The notes under the pieces were generated by a model that was not told the origin of the DNA, made no database searches, and saw only the letters and a program-made list of their open reading frames with translations. A stretch of 64,000 nt of DNA from an uncultured Alphaproteobacteria bacterium (GTDB lineage Bacteria > Pseudomonadota > Alphaproteobacteria > Rhodobacterales > Rhodobacteraceae). The stretch lies in contig CACBAM010000004.1 in NCBI GenBank assembly GCA_902537215.1, forward strand, positions 116,714 through 180,713. The letters run 5' to 3'. Numbering within the stretch: the stretch's first letter is position 1; the number at the start of each line of letters is the position of its first letter. Made by a program: the position numbers and the translations under genes. Of this stretch, positions 56,901 to 64,000 are shown piece by piece.

Positions 56901-57405
56901 GCATCATAGCATCTACAAGCGCGTATTCTGACTGATGCAACTCTGTTGAGCTTTCTGCAGAATGATCATCACCCATTGCCACGAGCACTCCCCCATGCTT
57001 GGATGTGCCCGCTAAATTTGAATGTCTAAAAACATCTCCGCACCTATCAACACCTGGGCCTTTCCCATACCAGAGACCAAAAACCCCATCATATTTTCCT
57101 TCATTATGCAGTTCAGTTTGCTGAGACCCCCAAATCGCTGTGGCGGCTAAATCCTCATTCAATCCATACTGAAATTTTATATTGTTTTTCTCAAGAAACT
57201 TTTCAGCCTTAGTAAATGTAGCATCAACGCCGCCGAGTGGTGAGCCTCTATAGCCAGTTACTAGGCCAGCTGAATTTATTCCCTTAACCCTATCACGAAC
57301 AGCTTGATTAAGCATCAATCTAACTAGAGCCTGAGTACCTGAAGCGATAACGATCTTTTTTCCAAGATCAAATCTATCGTTTAGCGAGACTTTATTAACC
57401 GTCAT
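53992..57405 (-). CDS. indolepyruvate:ferredoxin oxidoreductase, fused alpha-beta form
   Basis: 1137 residues. N-terminal pyrimidine-type and TPP-binding halves (TGYRGSPLGGVD, FCSGCPHNSSTKIPEG, GDGTYNHSGLLAIRAAV), a ferredoxin-like insert with VCEGCGDCGIKSNC and a second cysteine cluster (CNKDFSCVNGFC), then a C-terminal gamma-type domain (GIGGTGVVTIGALLG). This is the long fused enzyme of aerobic Proteobacteria that decarboxylates aryl- or branched-chain keto acids. It is divergent from a LysR-type gene at 57518, a probable regulator. Confidence 0.92.
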   Translation of the reverse strand: MTVNKVSLNDRFDLGKKIVIASGTQALVRLMLNQAVRDRVKGINSAGLVTGYRGSPLGGVDATFTKAEKFLEKNNIKFQYGLNEDLAATAIWGSQQTELHNEGKYDGVFGLWYGKGPGVDRCGDVFRHSNLAGTSKHGGVLVAMGDDHSAESSTELHQSEYALVDAMMPILSPAGVQDILDFGIKGWALSRYSGLWVGIKCLKDTIEVTEVVDASYDRVKIVDPKDKDHEELNIRLGDTPPAREDRLHNKKLRAAKIFARANKLNRVDFSPTEKKIGIISAGKSWLDTVHALSLLDIDEEEAEKYKLTTLKLGMVWPIDNGFVKDWADGLDKILVVEEKRGLIESQVKEALYGTVNSPKIIGKHDENGELLLPSNGVLDPIIVSKAIANKLIGSSKSEKLESALNSISIGSRSEANTPAPDRIPYFCSGCPHNSSTKIPEGSIAYAGIGCHTMAIWMDRATDGPTHMGGEGINWIGQAPFSNRNHVFQNLGDGTYNHSGLLAIRAAVASNANITYKILFNDAVAMTGGQAHEGDLSAYEIIKELNAAGVKRVVGVFDEKEEFDINDYRNLCEMVPRAELMRIQEELASTLGVTAIVYIQTCAAEKRRRRKKGLFPDPNKRIFINPEVCEGCGDCGIKSNCVSILPEETELGRKRKIDQSSCNKDFSCVNGFCPSFVSVIGAEIKKSNTEQLTIPDIPDVTVPSIDKTYNIVVTGIGGTGVVTIGALLGMASHIEGKGAGVMEMAGLAQKGGAVHIHCRVAENPEDISVVRVASGEAHTLIGGDLLVTAGDKTLSLLRRDRSKVVCNEMEAITGEFTRDTEFSLPSDGMKLALNAKVGPDSVQYIDANKISAKYLGDTIFSNTVLLGMAYQSKLLPLKRESLLEAIRLNGAAVDGNLLAFELGRYYVYHPDFFQETKVRDINQANYTFEAVVAYRSKRLEGYQSEKLAKKYEELCNKAKYLNENLGASVARGYYKLLAYKDEYEVARLHTEYLENQVKNTFSGYKQLRFNLAPPLFSKRDKNGHLVKKEYGPWMFTLMKLLAKGKYLRGTWLDPFHFTKERLTERKLISQYERDVDYITEYYNEKNHDACINLALLPLQIRGFGHVKEQAINKSGKIRSNLMGIISGDHSNQKLSAAE

Positions 57406-57517
57406 AACTGATCTTTTAAAATTTGTATTAATTTTTATAGTTTATCAGATTTAATCATTATATAAAAGTACTGAATGATGGAAAAGAATTAATGCAGATT
57501 TTGAATTTGGCAAGAGA

Positions 57518-58405
57518 ATGGATTGGGACAGGGTAAGAATTTTTTTATTGGTTGCAAACGAAGGTAGCTTAACAGATGCAAGTAAGCGTCTTAACTTATC
57601 CCAATCATCTATAAGTAGGCAAATAAAGAAATTAGAAGATAGCCTGAAAGTGGTTTTGTTTCATAGACACCCAAGGGGTTTACTCCTTACTGAACAGGGA
57701 GAGTTGCTGTTTAAGTCTGCAAACAAGATCTATTTGGAGCTAAATTCAACATTGGCAAAAATTAATGATAGCAAAGAGACCGCTTTTGGAGAGCTTAAAG
57801 TTACAACAACTACTGGCTTCGGTACTCTTTGGCTAGCCCCAAGGTTAAAAAAGCTGTATGAACAACATCCAAATATTCAAATCAACTTAATGTTGGAAGA
57901 AAAACTTTTAAACCTGTCTATGAGAGAGGCGGATATTGCAATAAGGCTCCAATCACCAAGTCAAGCTGACCTAATCCAAAGAAAACTTATAAGTGTAAGG
58001 ATAAAATTTTTTTCTACTAAAAATTATTTAGAATCAAATGGTTCACCATCTACAATCGAAGATCTTGCAAAAGACCATCGTTTAATTTGCTACTCTCCCA
58101 ATTCAGCTCAAATTACTGCAGGCCAAAAGTGGATTGCGCCGTTTCTTGACAAACAAAACTTTTCTTTACTGTTTTTAAATAATTATTACGGAATATTTAG
58201 AGCAGTAAGAAATGGGCTTGGGATTGGTACACTTCCTGATTATTTAGCTAGTGATTTCCCTGAATTGGTGCAAGTTCTACCAGAATTTCAATCCGACATG
58301 GTGCCCGTACACATTGCCTACCCACAAGAATTAAAAAAATCAAAACGTGTTGAAGCATTCAAAGATTTTATTATTGATGAGCTTTCAGGAAATAGAAATG
58401 CTTGA
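57518..58405 (+). CDS. LysR-family transcriptional regulator
   Basis: 295 residues. A winged helix-turn-helix lies at about 1-60 (GSLTDASKRLNLSQSSISRQIKKLE), followed by the periplasmic-binding-like effector domain (FGELKVTTTTGFGTLWLAPRLKKL). The DWDRVRIFLLVANEGS start is typical of the family branch that acts on nearby genes. It is divergent from the indolepyruvate oxidoreductase (about 110 bases between), making that gene the likely target. Confidence 0.92.
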   Translation: MDWDRVRIFLLVANEGSLTDASKRLNLSQSSISRQIKKLEDSLKVVLFHRHPRGLLLTEQGELLFKSANKIYLELNSTLAKINDSKETAFGELKVTTTTGFGTLWLAPRLKKLYEQHPNIQINLMLEEKLLNLSMREADIAIRLQSPSQADLIQRKLISVRIKFFSTKNYLESNGSPSTIEDLAKDHRLICYSPNSAQITAGQKWIAPFLDKQNFSLLFLNNYYGIFRAVRNGLGIGTLPDYLASDFPELVQVLPEFQSDMVPVHIAYPQELKKSKRVEAFKDFIIDELSGNRNA

Positions 58406-58483
58406 TCGACATTTTAAAAAAAATATAATGCTTACCGTCGTCATGTAACACCTATTTTTAAAATAAAATACAAGCGCGCTATC

Positions 58484-59242
58484 ATGAAATTAAATGAAAT
58501 ACTCGAAGATATATCAATCGCTATAATTGTTTTAACACGAGTACCAATTAATAATATTCTGTCAATCAATCAACATATTGAGATCCATAGAGGTCAATGG
58601 GCTTATCCCATCGTAGGAGCCTCGATCGGCCTTGTTTTGTTTCTTCTGATATGTCTTTTTGAAGGCATAGGTATCCCTCGCCAAGTATCTTTACTAATTT
58701 CTTTGTCTTTAGGTATATTGCTAACGGGCGCTCTGCATGAGGATGGAGTTGCAGATTTTTTTGATAGTTTAGCAGGTAAAGACTACACCACCAGACAGAA
58801 GATATTAAAAGACAGTAGACTTGGAACTTATGGGGTATTAGCACTAATTATAGTGTTCATGCTAAAATTTTTACTTATCTTGGAATTAGAATCTCGTCTT
58901 GCATTAGCTTGTGGCCTAATCGCATGCTCAAGTTTGAGTAGGTTCTCAATTTTACTGTTGGTGAACTACAGCAATCTGTCGAAACAGGCTGGCCTAACAA
59001 AACATCTTAAAAAAGTTAATGACAAGACGATTTTACTGTGTGGGATTTTTTGTATGCTTTGGATTATACCTGCTGGATTGCCTGCAATTATTTTTACGAT
59101 TATGTTTGGTTACGGAGTTGTTTACCTTTTTACAAGGTTCATTATTCCGTTCAACAAGGGGTTAAGCGGCGATATATTAGGTCTATGTGTAGTTTTTGTA
59201 GAGATTTTTTCGCTCCTCGTCATTTCAGCCTCGTTTAACTAA
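58484..59242 (+). CDS. cobS: cobalamin synthase (adenosylcobinamide-GDP ribazoletransferase)
   Basis: 252 residues, polytopic. GALHEDGVADFFDSLAG and the DSRLGTYGVLALI segment are the CobS signature (acidic metal-binding motif). It joins alpha-ribazole to adenosylcobinamide-GDP, the last steps of B12 assembly. No other cob gene is in the window, and no cobalamin riboswitch is visible in the 78 bases upstream. The LysE-type exporter follows 12 bases later. Confidence 0.92.
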   Translation: MKLNEILEDISIAIIVLTRVPINNILSINQHIEIHRGQWAYPIVGASIGLVLFLLICLFEGIGIPRQVSLLISLSLGILLTGALHEDGVADFFDSLAGKDYTTRQKILKDSRLGTYGVLALIIVFMLKFLLILELESRLALACGLIACSSLSRFSILLLVNYSNLSKQAGLTKHLKKVNDKTILLCGIFCMLWIIPAGLPAIIFTIMFGYGVVYLFTRFIIPFNKGLSGDILGLCVVFVEIFSLLVISASFN

Positions 59243-59254
59243 CGTTTTTCTTTG

Positions 59255-59878
59255 ATGGAGAACTTTGTTTTCGGATTTTATTTGGGGATGAGTTTGATTT
59301 TGGCAGTAGGACCCCAAAATATCTTTGTGATTGAGCAAGGGCTAAAAAGAAATCATATATTTTTAGTTTGCTTAATTTGTTCTGTATCTGATTTTATATT
59401 TATAACCATTGGAACGGCCGCTTTTTATTATTTTTCGAAGTCAAATCCATTGGTGGACCTAACACTTAATTTGTTACTAATTACTTTTATCTTAAATTTT
59501 ATTTGGAATAAACTTAATTACTCTTCCCATTTATATTCATTTAATAAGGCATATAGTGACGAATATGTTGGAAAAGTCGTTCTTAAAACATTGGCATTTA
59601 CTTATCTTAACCCACACGTTTATTCGGATACCATTTTTATAATTGGCGGTTTTTCAAGAGAGTTAATGTTAGATGAAAAAATTTTCTTCGTAATTGGCGC
59701 ATCTACTGCATCTTTTATTTATTTTTTTTCTCTTGGATATGCATCATCTTACTTTGCGAATTTTATTAATAACCAAAGAGGCTGGCGTCTGATAAATACA
59801 ATAGTGATTTCTAGTATGGTATTTCTATCAATTTTTATATCTCATGAGATTTTGATAATAATTAGATTGATAATCTAA
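59255..59878 (+). CDS. LysE/ArgO-type amino acid exporter
   Basis: About 207 residues with six hydrophobic segments. The N-terminus FGFYLGMSLILAVGPQNIFVIEQGLKRNH is the LysE signature, and LNPHVYSDTIFIIGG follows. It likely exports basic amino acids (Arg or Lys) but specificity is not certain. The start is ATG 59255, one codon after a TTG. Its last bases overlap the convergent HAD gene by 4. Confidence 0.88.
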   Translation: MENFVFGFYLGMSLILAVGPQNIFVIEQGLKRNHIFLVCLICSVSDFIFITIGTAAFYYFSKSNPLVDLTLNLLLITFILNFIWNKLNYSSHLYSFNKAYSDEYVGKVVLKTLAFTYLNPHVYSDTIFIIGGFSRELMLDEKIFFVIGASTASFIYFFSLGYASSYFANFINNQRGWRLINTIVISSMVFLSIFISHEILIIIRLII

Positions 59879-60621
59879 AGTGCCAGTCTTTTCCGCAAAC
59901 TCTTTGGAAATTGTTCCAATAAAAAACTTGTTAGAAGATAATCTGCCTCGTCGAAATTATCTCCCACGCTGTAATGACTCGGGTTAATCACAGTATTGAT
60001 ATTAGCTCTCTTTGCAGAAACAAGACCTATCCTACTATCTTCAAATGCTAGACACTCCTCTGGCTTCAAATTCATTTCTTCTAATACCAATTCATATAAA
60101 TCCGGACTGGGCTTCTTTTTTTTAACTAAATCCCCCGTTGATATAAAAGAAAAAACATCTTCGGGATTTTCATTCAAACAAGACTTAAGTAACAAAGTTA
60201 CGTTATCACGACTGGTCGACGTGGAAATAGCTAGTTTCTTTTTATTGTATCTTGCTTCTTCTAAAAATTCCCTTATTCCCGGTCTCAATTGTACAAAACC
60301 TTGAGATACTGATTGCATATAAAATTTAGTTTTTTGAAGATGTATTTCTTCAATATCTTTACTACTTATTTGTTTTGAGTTGGATGAAAAACTTCTATTA
60401 TAAAATTCAATTCTTTCTTTGCCTCCTGCTACTTGAAGTAATCTTTTGTAAATGTGTTGGTCCCAATTCCAGCCCAGTTTATTTGACTGAAATGCTCTAT
60501 TAAATGCCTTTCTATGGGCTTCTTCGGTTTCAGCTAGGGTTCCATCAAAGTCAAATATAAGGCACCTAATCTTCGTTATTTCAGTAAAATTGCGGTATCT
60601 TTCTAATTCTTTCTTTTTCAT
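59875..60621 (-). CDS. HAD-superfamily hydrolase, CbbY/beta-phosphoglucomutase-like
   Basis: 248 residues. Motif I FDFDGTLAETEEAH (nucleophile Asp), motif II STSTSRDN, the lysine in KKKPSPDLY, and motif IV AFEDSRIG are complete. It has a four-helix cap between motifs I and II. It resembles CbbY-type phosphatases acting on sugar bisphosphates. It overlaps the 3' end of the exporter gene. The substrate is not known. Confidence 0.88.
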   Translation of the reverse strand: MKKKELERYRNFTEITKIRCLIFDFDGTLAETEEAHRKAFNRAFQSNKLGWNWDQHIYKRLLQVAGGKERIEFYNRSFSSNSKQISSKDIEEIHLQKTKFYMQSVSQGFVQLRPGIREFLEEARYNKKKLAISTSTSRDNVTLLLKSCLNENPEDVFSFISTGDLVKKKKPSPDLYELVLEEMNLKPEECLAFEDSRIGLVSAKRANINTVINPSHYSVGDNFDEADYLLTSFLLEQFPKSLRKRLAL

Positions 60622-60684
60622 ATTATAATTATCAATTCGATCAGCACTTGATTAATCTATTCACACAAAATTTAGCTACTCAAG

Positions 60685-61114
60685 TTAGTTATTTATTAAA
60701 AACATTAAGTCTTTGACAAAAATGTTTATATCATTATCTAGCTTAGTTTTTAGTTTCGTTAAACACTTAGAGATTGGAGCATAATTTTTTTCAGATAAAA
60801 CTTCAAATAAATCCTCAGGCCTAGTAATCTTAGAAGCAAGATCAGTGAACTCTCCTCGACCAGATCCAATGTCTAGTAATTTAATATTTTCTCTTATAAA
60901 AAGAGCAATTTTTTTAAGCCTAGATATCCCCCCTTGCTCCTGCTCTGTAAACATGTTTCGGACTAGGTCTGTCATGCTTTTTGTATTCAATCCTGTACTT
61001 CGACTTATAAAATTCAAAAAGATCCAGTTCATTTGGCACTTCTTTAAGCTGAACCAATCCGCAATTTTTGCAACAAGCAATCGAAATTAAATCTCCCGCT
61101 TTTGCATCTCTCAT
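60685..61114 (-). pseudogene. broken SAM-dependent methyltransferase
   Basis: Two overlapping minus-strand frames together give a methyltransferase head. The upstream frame (61114 to about 60920) reads CCKNCGLVQL..PNELDLFEFYKSKYR...HVYRAGARGDI and stops; the other frame continues with GISRLKKIALFIRENIKLLDIGSGRGEF, the SAM-binding glycine motif. The switch lies at a run of six G (60929-60934 region). The N-terminus is short and after GEFTDLASK the sequence no longer follows the family, so the C-terminal half is also lost. A single-base error at the G run would not restore a full protein. Confidence 0.7.
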
Positions 61115-61287
61115 TGTGTGACGGGTACTTCTATCGCTATTTCATGCAATACAATGAAAACCAATAGGTCAGTTTTCCCTTTTTATAAAATCAATCCATT
61201 GCTATCACCAAAGCAGTAGAACTGCAATAATGAGTCATGGTTTTCACAACGAATATTAAATCGGTAAATCAAATACCTTAAGCATCC

Positions 61288-61974
61288 TTAGAGCTGTTTG
61301 CAAAATGTCATAGATTCAAATTCTTTTCTCCATTCATCTGAAAACTCAGTATTTGAATAATCGTCAAAGTACGGTCCACCTAAAGTCCAGTGCAGAACCT
61401 TTATATCATCCGTAGGGTTATCATATTCGCCTACTAACCAATTCCACTTTATAGAAAGCTCTCCTATTTCTTCGTCTTTCAACCAAAGAAATCTATGCAG
61501 CGTTGCTGCATCGGCGTCCCCAATGAAGTCAGGATTTACTCCATTATTCGATGGATGGGCACAATTCCAAACTATAAAAGAGGACCAATTTTTTCGCGGA
61601 TAACTATATTGTTTATTTCCAAGATATTTCACCTTAACCTTCGACTCATAATCATGCTTAACCACAGACACTGCATGGTTCTCATCTATATCATTTAACA
61701 CCGTACTAATGTCTCCTAAGGCTAGCATGTCACAATCCATATAGACGCCAAACCCTTCGTAGTTGCATAGATAAGGCACTAGAAATCTAGAAAAAGAAAA
61801 TTCGTTTGATTGACGCTGATCATGCTGCCTAGAATATAGGTTTTTCAAATTTCGTAAATTAATTGGCACGATTGAAATAGGTTTAGAACTTCTTTCTAGC
61901 AAAGAATGACTAAGTACATGAAATGCGACGGCCTCCTTAGGATCGTAACCAATAAATATTTTAAGTGTTTTCAT
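61288..61974 (-). CDS. nucleotide-sugar glycosyltransferase, GT8-like
   Basis: 228 residues. MKTLKIFIGYDPKEAVAFHVLSHSLL is the N-terminal nucleotide-binding part and VYMDCDMLALGDI carries the metal-binding DxD. VLHWTLGGPYF at the end is the HxxG(G)xKPW-like C-terminal site. It adds a sugar to a surface glycan. It starts 17 bases after the kdsB stop and is probably part of the KDO unit. Acceptor unknown. Confidence 0.8.
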   Translation of the reverse strand: MKTLKIFIGYDPKEAVAFHVLSHSLLERSSKPISIVPINLRNLKNLYSRQHDQRQSNEFSFSRFLVPYLCNYEGFGVYMDCDMLALGDISTVLNDIDENHAVSVVKHDYESKVKVKYLGNKQYSYPRKNWSSFIVWNCAHPSNNGVNPDFIGDADAATLHRFLWLKDEEIGELSIKWNWLVGEYDNPTDDIKVLHWTLGGPYFDDYSNTEFSDEWRKEFESMTFCKQL

Positions 61975-61991
61975 TTTTCTTCCTATTTGAT

Positions 61992-62786
61992 TTATATCTT
62001 GCGTATTGCTTTTTCAATTTTCATAACATCTTCGGGGTTGTTTAGTTCCCAAAAAGTTCTACCTTTACTATCAACTAAAACACATTTTATAGCACATCTA
62101 TTTTCGAGAAATCTTAATTGTTCTAACCCCTCCAGTGATTCAAGATTACTTTCTTTCCATGTGTAGTACTTTGAAAGGATTTCAGGCCGATAGGCATACA
62201 CGCCTACATGATGAAATATCGGGCAAGATTCAGTTTGCATTGAGCGTTTTTCATCGAAAAATGGAATTATCTCTTTTGAAAAATATAAAGCGTTGTTGTT
62301 ACCATCAAATACTACGGTAGTGCCCCCCACTCGACCAGATTTTCTATCAAGCCTGAACGAATTCAAAGAATCTTTATCTAATCTCAAAACGGGTGTGGCC
62401 ATTTGAGTATCTGGGTTTTTTTTTAAAGCTTCGATCAAATCTTCGACAAACCATTCCGGAGTTAACGGAGCATCTCCCTGTAAGTTCACAATTAGATCAG
62501 CATTTAAATTTATGTTTTTTAACGCTTCTGCACATCGCTCTGTTCCATTTCTGCATTTCTCTGAGGTCATCACAACTTTAGCACCAAAAGACTCCGCTTC
62601 AGTTCGAATTCTTTCGTCATCTGTTGCCACAACAATGTGCTCCACGTTTTTAACTCTAGAAGCGGCCTCCCAAGACAACTGAATTAGTGATTTTTTGAGC
62701 CCTCGTCCAGTAGAAAGCTTCACAAGAGGTTTACCAGGAAACCTTACAGAAGAGTAGCGCGCTGGAATAATGATGACTGTTTTCAT
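61992..62786 (-). CDS. kdsB: 3-deoxy-manno-octulosonate cytidylyltransferase (CMP-KDO synthetase)
   Basis: 264 residues. IIPARYSSVRFPGKPL is the N-terminal CTP-binding motif; NLQGDAPLTPE places the metal-binding aspartate; and HHVGVYAYR and ESLEGLEQLRFLENR are typical of KdsB. It activates KDO for LPS. Its ATG overlaps the kpsF stop in an ATGA, so the two are translationally coupled. Confidence 0.95.
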   Translation of the reverse strand: MKTVIIIPARYSSVRFPGKPLVKLSTGRGLKKSLIQLSWEAASRVKNVEHIVVATDDERIRTEAESFGAKVVMTSEKCRNGTERCAEALKNINLNADLIVNLQGDAPLTPEWFVEDLIEALKKNPDTQMATPVLRLDKDSLNSFRLDRKSGRVGGTTVVFDGNNNALYFSKEIIPFFDEKRSMQTESCPIFHHVGVYAYRPEILSKYYTWKESNLESLEGLEQLRFLENRCAIKCVLVDSKGRTFWELNNPEDVMKIEKAIRKI

Positions 62787-63742
62787 TTAATACCTGAGCG
62801 TAAAACATCGTGCATGCGCAGTAGTCCAATAGGCTTATCGTTTTCAATTACAACAATGGCATAAACTTTAGATTTTTCCATTTTTTCTAAAGCAACACTC
62901 ACTAAATCATTTGGCTTTACCGATGTAGGATTTAACGTGGCTATTTCTCTAGGAGAAAAAGTAAGAATATTATCAATGTTTCTTCTTAGATCTCCATCCG
63001 TTATTATTCCCGATAGTGTACCGTTTTCATCCACTAAAATTGCAACGCCAAATCCAGATTGAGTCATACAGGAAACAACGCTACTCATAGTCAGGTCGTC
63101 CTTGACAATTGCCATTTCACTTTTATTCCTCATCAGTTGTGACACCGTTAACATCTGCAAACCAAGATTGCCTCCGGGATGCAGAACCTTAAAATCTTCT
63201 GGCTTGAAATCTCGCTGCTCCATTAGCGCGACAGCCAATGCATCTCCTAAAGCCATCGTTAACATTGTTGATGTTGTGGGTGCCATACCAATGGTACAGG
63301 CTTCGGGGGCATCAGTGAGGAGCAACTTAAAGTCAGCAGCTTGTATTAAAGTACTATTTTTAGAAGAAGAAATAACTGCCGTAAGAATACCGAACCTTCG
63401 GGTGTGGGCTAAAATGTCATAGAGTTCGGACGTTTCTCCAGAATTCGAGATAAGCAAGCAGAAGTCGTTTGGAGTGATCATTCCTAGATCTCCATGACTC
63501 GCTTCTGTGGCATGCACGAAGTTTGCTGGTGTGCCTGTACTGGCCAAAGTTGCTGCAATTTTTCTACCAACATGCCCAGATTTTCCAACACCCGATACAA
63601 CAACTCTACCCTTGGTTTTGAGAATAGCATCAATAGCCGCTGCAAAATCCGTTGGCAAATCGCTGGCTAGCTTCGAGAGCGCTGATGCCTCCGTTTCTAT
63701 AACAAATTTACCAATTTCTTGGATTTTCTTTTTCTTCATCAT
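62783..63742 (-). CDS. kdsD: D-arabinose-5-phosphate isomerase, KpsF/KdsD/GutQ family
   Basis: 319 residues. SIS domain (about 35-170) with SGVGKSGHVGRKIAATLASTGTPA, HGDLGMI and SNSGETSE, then two CBS domains (about 205-319, GIITDGDLRRNI). It converts ribulose-5-phosphate to arabinose-5-phosphate, the first step of KDO synthesis. Its stop overlaps the kdsB start. Upstream 258 bases reach the window end without another gene. Confidence 0.93.
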   Translation of the reverse strand: MMKKKKIQEIGKFVIETEASALSKLASDLPTDFAAAIDAILKTKGRVVVSGVGKSGHVGRKIAATLASTGTPANFVHATEASHGDLGMITPNDFCLLISNSGETSELYDILAHTRRFGILTAVISSSKNSTLIQAADFKLLLTDAPEACTIGMAPTTSTMLTMALGDALAVALMEQRDFKPEDFKVLHPGGNLGLQMLTVSQLMRNKSEMAIVKDDLTMSSVVSCMTQSGFGVAILVDENGTLSGIITDGDLRRNIDNILTFSPREIATLNPTSVKPNDLVSVALEKMEKSKVYAIVVIENDKPIGLLRMHDVLRSGIK

Positions 63743-64000
63743 ATCTAGCGGTCTTGTTATTTAATCATTGGTTGATGACCCTGTCAAAAATATAAATGCA
63801 AAAATACTCCAGTCGTAATCTAATTTCCTAATTAGCCAATCCGTCGACGCATGATACCGGAAGTGCTACACTATCAAGAAAATTTAGTCAAACCCATTTG
63901 TTTTTCTTTTTTAACTATGATTTTAGTTTTTACAAAACTTAAAAATTACTTATTTCCACAAAGAATCTCTCTTTTCAGAATAATTTGAGAATTGAAAATA

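Noticed and set aside
58406..58483. Cobalamin riboswitch before cobS
   Set aside because: Only 78 bases separate the genes and the B12-box is absent.

Overview
The window is AT-rich and reads as one chromosomal segment of a free-living, probably marine, Alphaproteobacterium. The main evidence is a circularly permuted (two-piece) tmRNA gene of the alphaproteobacterial type next to an alpha-type SspB adaptor. Two bactofilins, a CcdA protein, a fused indolepyruvate:ferredoxin oxidoreductase, ThyX instead of a visible ThyA, a CaiD/dimethylglycine-dehydrogenase methylamine cluster and a KDO (LPS) pathway fit the same picture. I cannot fix the genus; a low-GC oceanic lineage is an inference.

Layout. 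0-0.6 kb: the 5' part of a DegT-type sugar aminotransferase gene. 1-17.9 kb: metabolic genes. These include an AhpD-like protein, a PaaI thioesterase, a PAS-linked class III cyclase and an amidase. A likely operon follows (acyl-CoA dehydrogenase, NDP-forming acyl-CoA synthetase, CaiD-like hydratase, dimethylglycine dehydrogenase-like protein) that suggests carnitine/betaine-type catabolism. Then come an Lrp regulator divergent from metY, a cyclic-nucleotide-binding protein, a 3-hydroxyisobutyrate dehydrogenase-like enzyme, a serine/threonine dehydratase-like enzyme and an AMP-forming ligase.

18.37-28.63 kb is the accessory part. It lies between a decayed tRNA-Thr copy (18370) and the intact tRNA-Thr(TGT) (28551-28626), with a third tRNA 3'-end scar at 22610. 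Inside are seven related copies of a dispersed repeat of about 60-110 bp that separate mostly single, unrelated genes: SDR, serine hydrolase, two paralogous small proteins, an alpha/beta hydrolase, an unknown protein and a membrane cyclase. Gene remnants are also present. No integrase or transposase is visible. This repeat-and-gene array is the best candidate for something undescribed.

28.7-41.4 kb: thrS and infC (infC with an ATC start), an LpxL-type acyltransferase, a tiny lipoprotein, then an envelope/morphogenesis stretch with two bactofilins, an Ig-like repeat protein and an MltG-type transglycosylase. Among these lie three unrecognised genes and a CaiB-type CoA-transferase with an unusual C-terminal extension.

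41.6-53 kb: a BisC-type molybdoenzyme beside katG, a large flagellin with a jelly-roll-like insert, a flavin reductase-like protein, thyX, a glyoxalase, ssrA plus sspB, and fumC. 53-64 kb: ccdA, indolepyruvate:ferredoxin oxidoreductase with a divergent LysR gene, cobS, a LysE exporter, a HAD phosphatase, a broken methyltransferase, a glycosyltransferase, kdsB and kpsF. The last three intact genes form an LPS/surface-sugar group on the minus strand.
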